From Peptococcaceae bacterium (GTDB lineage Bacteria > Bacillota > Peptococcia > Peptococcales > Peptococcaceae): a DNA stretch of 6,915 nucleotides. The stretch is taken from NCBI GenBank assembly GCA_017387265.1, contig JAFOFM010000147.1, positions 1 to 6,915 on the forward strand, in the 5' to 3' direction. The notes below the pieces were generated by a model. It was not told where the DNA came from, did not search any database, and worked only from the letters and a program-made list of their open reading frames with translations. A program made the translations under genes and the position numbers. Positions 5,087 to 6,915 of the stretch are shown piece by piece. The first letter of the stretch is position 1. Every line of letters starts with the position of its first letter.

Positions 5087-6058
5087 ATGTCCGCGAAAGA
5101 ATATACAGCAAAATCTGTGGAAGAAGCGCTGGAAAAAGCATTAAATGAAATGATGTTGACCCGTGAAGATATCCATTATGAGATTGTACAGCAGCCTTCT
5201 AAAGGGTTTTTGGGATTTGGCCAGAAAGACGCTGTAGTACGTGTTAGCAAAAAGGATGCTGCTGAAACAAAAGTGGAAGCAGTAGAAGTGAAAGCTGTTA
5301 AAACAGAAGAAAAAGCTGAAGTGAAAGCTGAAATTCCTGTACAGGAACCAACACCTGTAGTAGAAGTAGTTGTTGATGATACTGAAGAACAGGAAGTAGA
5401 AGTTTCTTTTGAAGAAGCATTTGATACCGATATCGATGAAGAAACAGAAGAATTGGATGTAGCTGTAGCAAAAGCAGATAAAAAAGAATTGTACGAAGCT
5501 GCAGAAGCAAAAGGTCGTGCATTCTTAGCAAAAATTTTCGACGAAATGAAACTGGATGTTGTTATTGATGTAAAAGAAAATGGCGGTTATCTAGTATTTG
5601 ATTTACAGGGCGAAAATTTAGGTATTCTGATTGGTCGTCGCGGTGATACACTGGATTCTCTGCAGTTCTTATTGAATCTGGTCATCAACGATAAAAACAA
5701 TGCGAAAGTAAAAGGTATCATTGATATCGAAAACTATCGTGCAAAACGTGAAGAAACCTTAATTGGTTTGGGTCATAAATTGGCTGCAAAAGCTAGAAAA
5801 ACAGGCCAAAAAGTAGTATTGGAACCAATGAATCCGCAGGAACGTCGTATTATTCATATGGCGCTGCAGAATGATAAACGTGTAACTACTTATAGCGAAG
5901 GGGAAGAACCTTATCGTAAAGTAGTAATTGAACCGGTAGCAGGTGCGGAAAAACCTTACTACAAAAAAAATTACAACAAAAATTATCATAACAACAAAAA
6001 AAGAAGCTATGGTAAAGATGCTGTAAAAACAACTGCACAGGAAACAGAAACTGTGTAA
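5087..6058 (+). CDS. jag: RNA-binding protein Jag/KhpB (Jag-N, KH and R3H domains)
   Basis: Jag (KhpB, EloR) is a single-stranded nucleic acid binding protein. In streptococci and relatives it pairs with KhpA and influences cell elongation and division, and its gene commonly follows yidC. The 323 residues divide into a Jag-N domain (3-53, with SVEEALEKAL and the KGFLGFG loop), an acidic Glu/Val/Lys linker (about 54-133), and a KH domain (about 143-215) with the GRRG loop at 183-186. An R3H domain (about 218-283) follows, with its motif in ERRIIH (R253 to H257) and GEEPYRKVVI (272-281). The last 40 residues form a basic Asn/Lys/Tyr-rich tail. The ATG has an AAGGGGAT ribosome site (5071-5078). 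The gene follows yidC by 38 bases and ends before a strong terminator. Confidence 0.96.
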   Translation: MSAKEYTAKSVEEALEKALNEMMLTREDIHYEIVQQPSKGFLGFGQKDAVVRVSKKDAAETKVEAVEVKAVKTEEKAEVKAEIPVQEPTPVVEVVVDDTEEQEVEVSFEEAFDTDIDEETEELDVAVAKADKKELYEAAEAKGRAFLAKIFDEMKLDVVIDVKENGGYLVFDLQGENLGILIGRRGDTLDSLQFLLNLVINDKNNAKVKGIIDIENYRAKREETLIGLGHKLAAKARKTGQKVVLEPMNPQERRIIHMALQNDKRVTTYSEGEEPYRKVVIEPVAGAEKPYYKKNYNKNYHNNKKRSYGKDAVKTTAQETETV

Positions 6059-6084
6059 TTGTTTTTTGAATGAATGAGAATGAT

Positions 6085-6122
6085 AGGCTGATACATATTT
6101 TTATGTGTCAGCCTGTTTTTTT
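6085..6122 (+). terminator. Rho-independent terminator after jag
   Basis: Twelve-base arms AGGCTGATACAT (6085-6096) and ATGTGTCAGCCT (6103-6114) pair fully with one wobble pair, around a six-base A/T loop. They are followed by G and seven T residues. It lies 26 bases after the jag stop codon. This is the strongest terminator in the window and should end the rpmH-to-jag transcription unit. Confidence 0.93.
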
Positions 6123-6170
6123 GTTTGTTTTTATTTTCTTTTTGTTCTGTTCTATGATAAAATAAAAGAG

Positions 6171-6193
6171 ATACACAGTTTTCTAATGTGTAT
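6171..6193. repeat. Short inverted repeat upstream of mnmE
   Basis: The arms ATACACA (6171-6177) and TGTGTAT (6187-6193) are perfect inverted copies separated by nine bases. The repeat lies between the jag terminator and mnmE, just after an AT-rich TATGATAAAAT stretch (6153-6163). It could be an operator or a leader hairpin. A chance palindrome in AT-rich DNA is also possible. Confidence 0.35.
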
Positions 6194-6219
6194 GTTTTGA
6201 TTGGCTTTTTGATTGAATT

Positions 6220-6248
6220 TTGATTATTTTAATCTTTATTTTTATAAA
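6220..6248 (+). promoter_or_regulatory. Possible promoter for mnmE
   Basis: TTGATT (6220-6225) and TATAAA (6243-6248) are 17 bases apart and fit a weak sigma-A promoter. The transcript would start near 6255, leaving a very short leader that just includes the AGGTG ribosome site (6257-6261). The region is so A/T rich that such matches arise easily by chance. A promoter somewhere in 6123-6255 is expected because of the terminator upstream. Confidence 0.3.
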
Positions 6249-6268
6249 TTTTTGTGAGGTGAACTGTT

Positions 6269-6915
6269 TTGTTACAACAGGATACAATCACTGCTTTGGT
6301 GACTGCTGTAGGGGAAAGCAGCGTAGGGATTATTCGTATCAGCGGTCCGGAAGCGACAAGTATTGCAAACAAAATATATAAAGGAAAAACCGATTTTCTG
6401 ACTGCAGAAAGCCATACGGTACATTATGGCTATGTATATGATTATAAACAGGATAAAAAAGTAGATGAAGCGATCTTTTTACTGATGCGCGGGCCGCGTA
6501 GTTTTACCGGTGAAGATGTAGTAGAAGTACAATGTCATGGCGGTATGGTGGTATTGAAACAGGTACTGCAATTGATTTTGTTGTCCGGTGCCAGATTGGC
6601 TGAGCAGGGTGAATTTAGCAAACGTGCTTTTTTAAATGGCCGTTTAGATTTGGCGCAGGCAGAATCTATTATGGATATTGTACAGGCAAAAACAGAGCGT
6701 GGCGTAGATTTGGCGCTTTCTCAGCTGCAAGGCAGTTTATCCGGTATGGTAAAAGAATTGCGTGCCGATTTGTTGGAATTGGTGGCATTTATTCAGGCAG
6801 ATATTGATTATCCTGATGATGATATTGAACGTTTGACTCCGGAAGAGTTTCAATCTCGTGTAGCAAATCTAAAAGAACAAATTGCCTCGGTATTAGAAAA
6901 TGCACAAAAAGGCAA
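6269..6915 (+). CDS. mnmE: tRNA uridine-5-carboxymethylaminomethyl modification GTPase MnmE, N-terminal part
   Basis: MnmE (TrmE) works with MnmG to modify the wobble uridine U34 of certain tRNAs, using a folate one-carbon unit. The visible 215 codons cover the N-terminal folate-binding domain (about 1-120) and the start of the central helical domain. The gene runs off the right edge before the G domain. Matching blocks are DTITALVTAVG (5-15), VGIIRISGPEA (19-29), RGPRSFTGEDVVEVQCHGG (72-90) and GEFSKRAFLNGRLDLAQAE (112-130). The start is a TTG with AGGTG seven bases upstream (6257-6261). No ATG or GTG fits the family N-terminus better. In many Bacillota it closes the rnpA-yidC-jag-mnmE-mnmG order, but here a strong terminator separates it from jag, so it is probably transcribed separately. 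Confidence 0.95.
   Translation, partial: MLQQDTITALVTAVGESSVGIIRISGPEATSIANKIYKGKTDFLTAESHTVHYGYVYDYKQDKKVDEAIFLLMRGPRSFTGEDVVEVQCHGGMVVLKQVLQLILLSGARLAEQGEFSKRAFLNGRLDLAQAESIMDIVQAKTERGVDLALSQLQGSLSGMVKELRADLLELVAFIQADIDYPDDDIERLTPEEFQSRVANLKEQIASVLENAQKG

Noticed and set aside
4827..5141. Phe/Leu/Ser-rich minus-strand frame across the yidC-jag junction
   Set aside because: It is the complement of Lys/Glu/Ala-rich codons in the YidC tail and the start of Jag; no start signal or family match.
5298..5531. Leu-rich minus-strand frame opposite the Jag linker
   Set aside because: It is a composition artefact: the complement of GAA, GCA and GTA codons gives long Leu/Phe/Tyr-like frames.

Overview
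The window holds the chromosomal replication origin (oriC) and the neighbouring core genes of a low-GC bacterium, most likely a member of the Bacillota (Firmicutes). The evidence is the arrangement dnaN-dnaA on the minus strand facing away from rpmH-rnpA-yidD-yidC-jag-mnmE on the plus strand, the Jag/KhpB protein, AGGAGG-type ribosome binding sites, GTG and TTG starts, and AT-rich spacers full of DnaA boxes. A Negativicutes or clostridial relative is plausible, but this cannot be settled by eye.

Layout. Positions 37-1146 (minus) encode the DNA polymerase III beta clamp (dnaN). Positions 1147-1486 are a noncoding spacer with about nine DnaA boxes of varying quality, a precise DnaA-trio array (1193-1210), an AT-rich probable unwinding zone (1165-1193), and a hairpin terminator for dnaA (1423-1454). 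Positions 1487-2956 (minus) encode the initiator DnaA. Positions 2957-3390 are a second noncoding spacer with seven further DnaA boxes (3080-3236) and a near-consensus promoter (3283-3311) firing towards rpmH. The plus strand then carries rpmH (L34), a hairpin terminator or attenuator, rnpA (RNase P protein), yidD overlapping rnpA, yidC (membrane insertase) and jag/khpB (RNA-binding protein). A strong terminator (6085-6122) follows jag. The 5' part of mnmE (tRNA U34 modification GTPase) runs off the right edge.

How it works together. DnaA boxes on both sides of dnaA indicate a bipartite origin like that of Bacillus subtilis. The dnaA-dnaN spacer has the full order box, short GC spacer, DnaA-trio, AT-rich tract, so it is the likely site of strand opening. 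The upstream cluster could also let DnaA control its own transcription and that of rpmH. The plus-strand genes link ribosome and tRNA production (L34, RNase P, MnmE) with membrane-protein insertion (YidD, YidC) and RNA binding (Jag).

I found no mobile element, CRISPR array, rRNA or tRNA gene. The genes are all known families. The points most worth a second look are the origin architecture, the terminator separating dnaA from dnaN, and a lysine in YidC at the position usually held by its conserved groove arginine.
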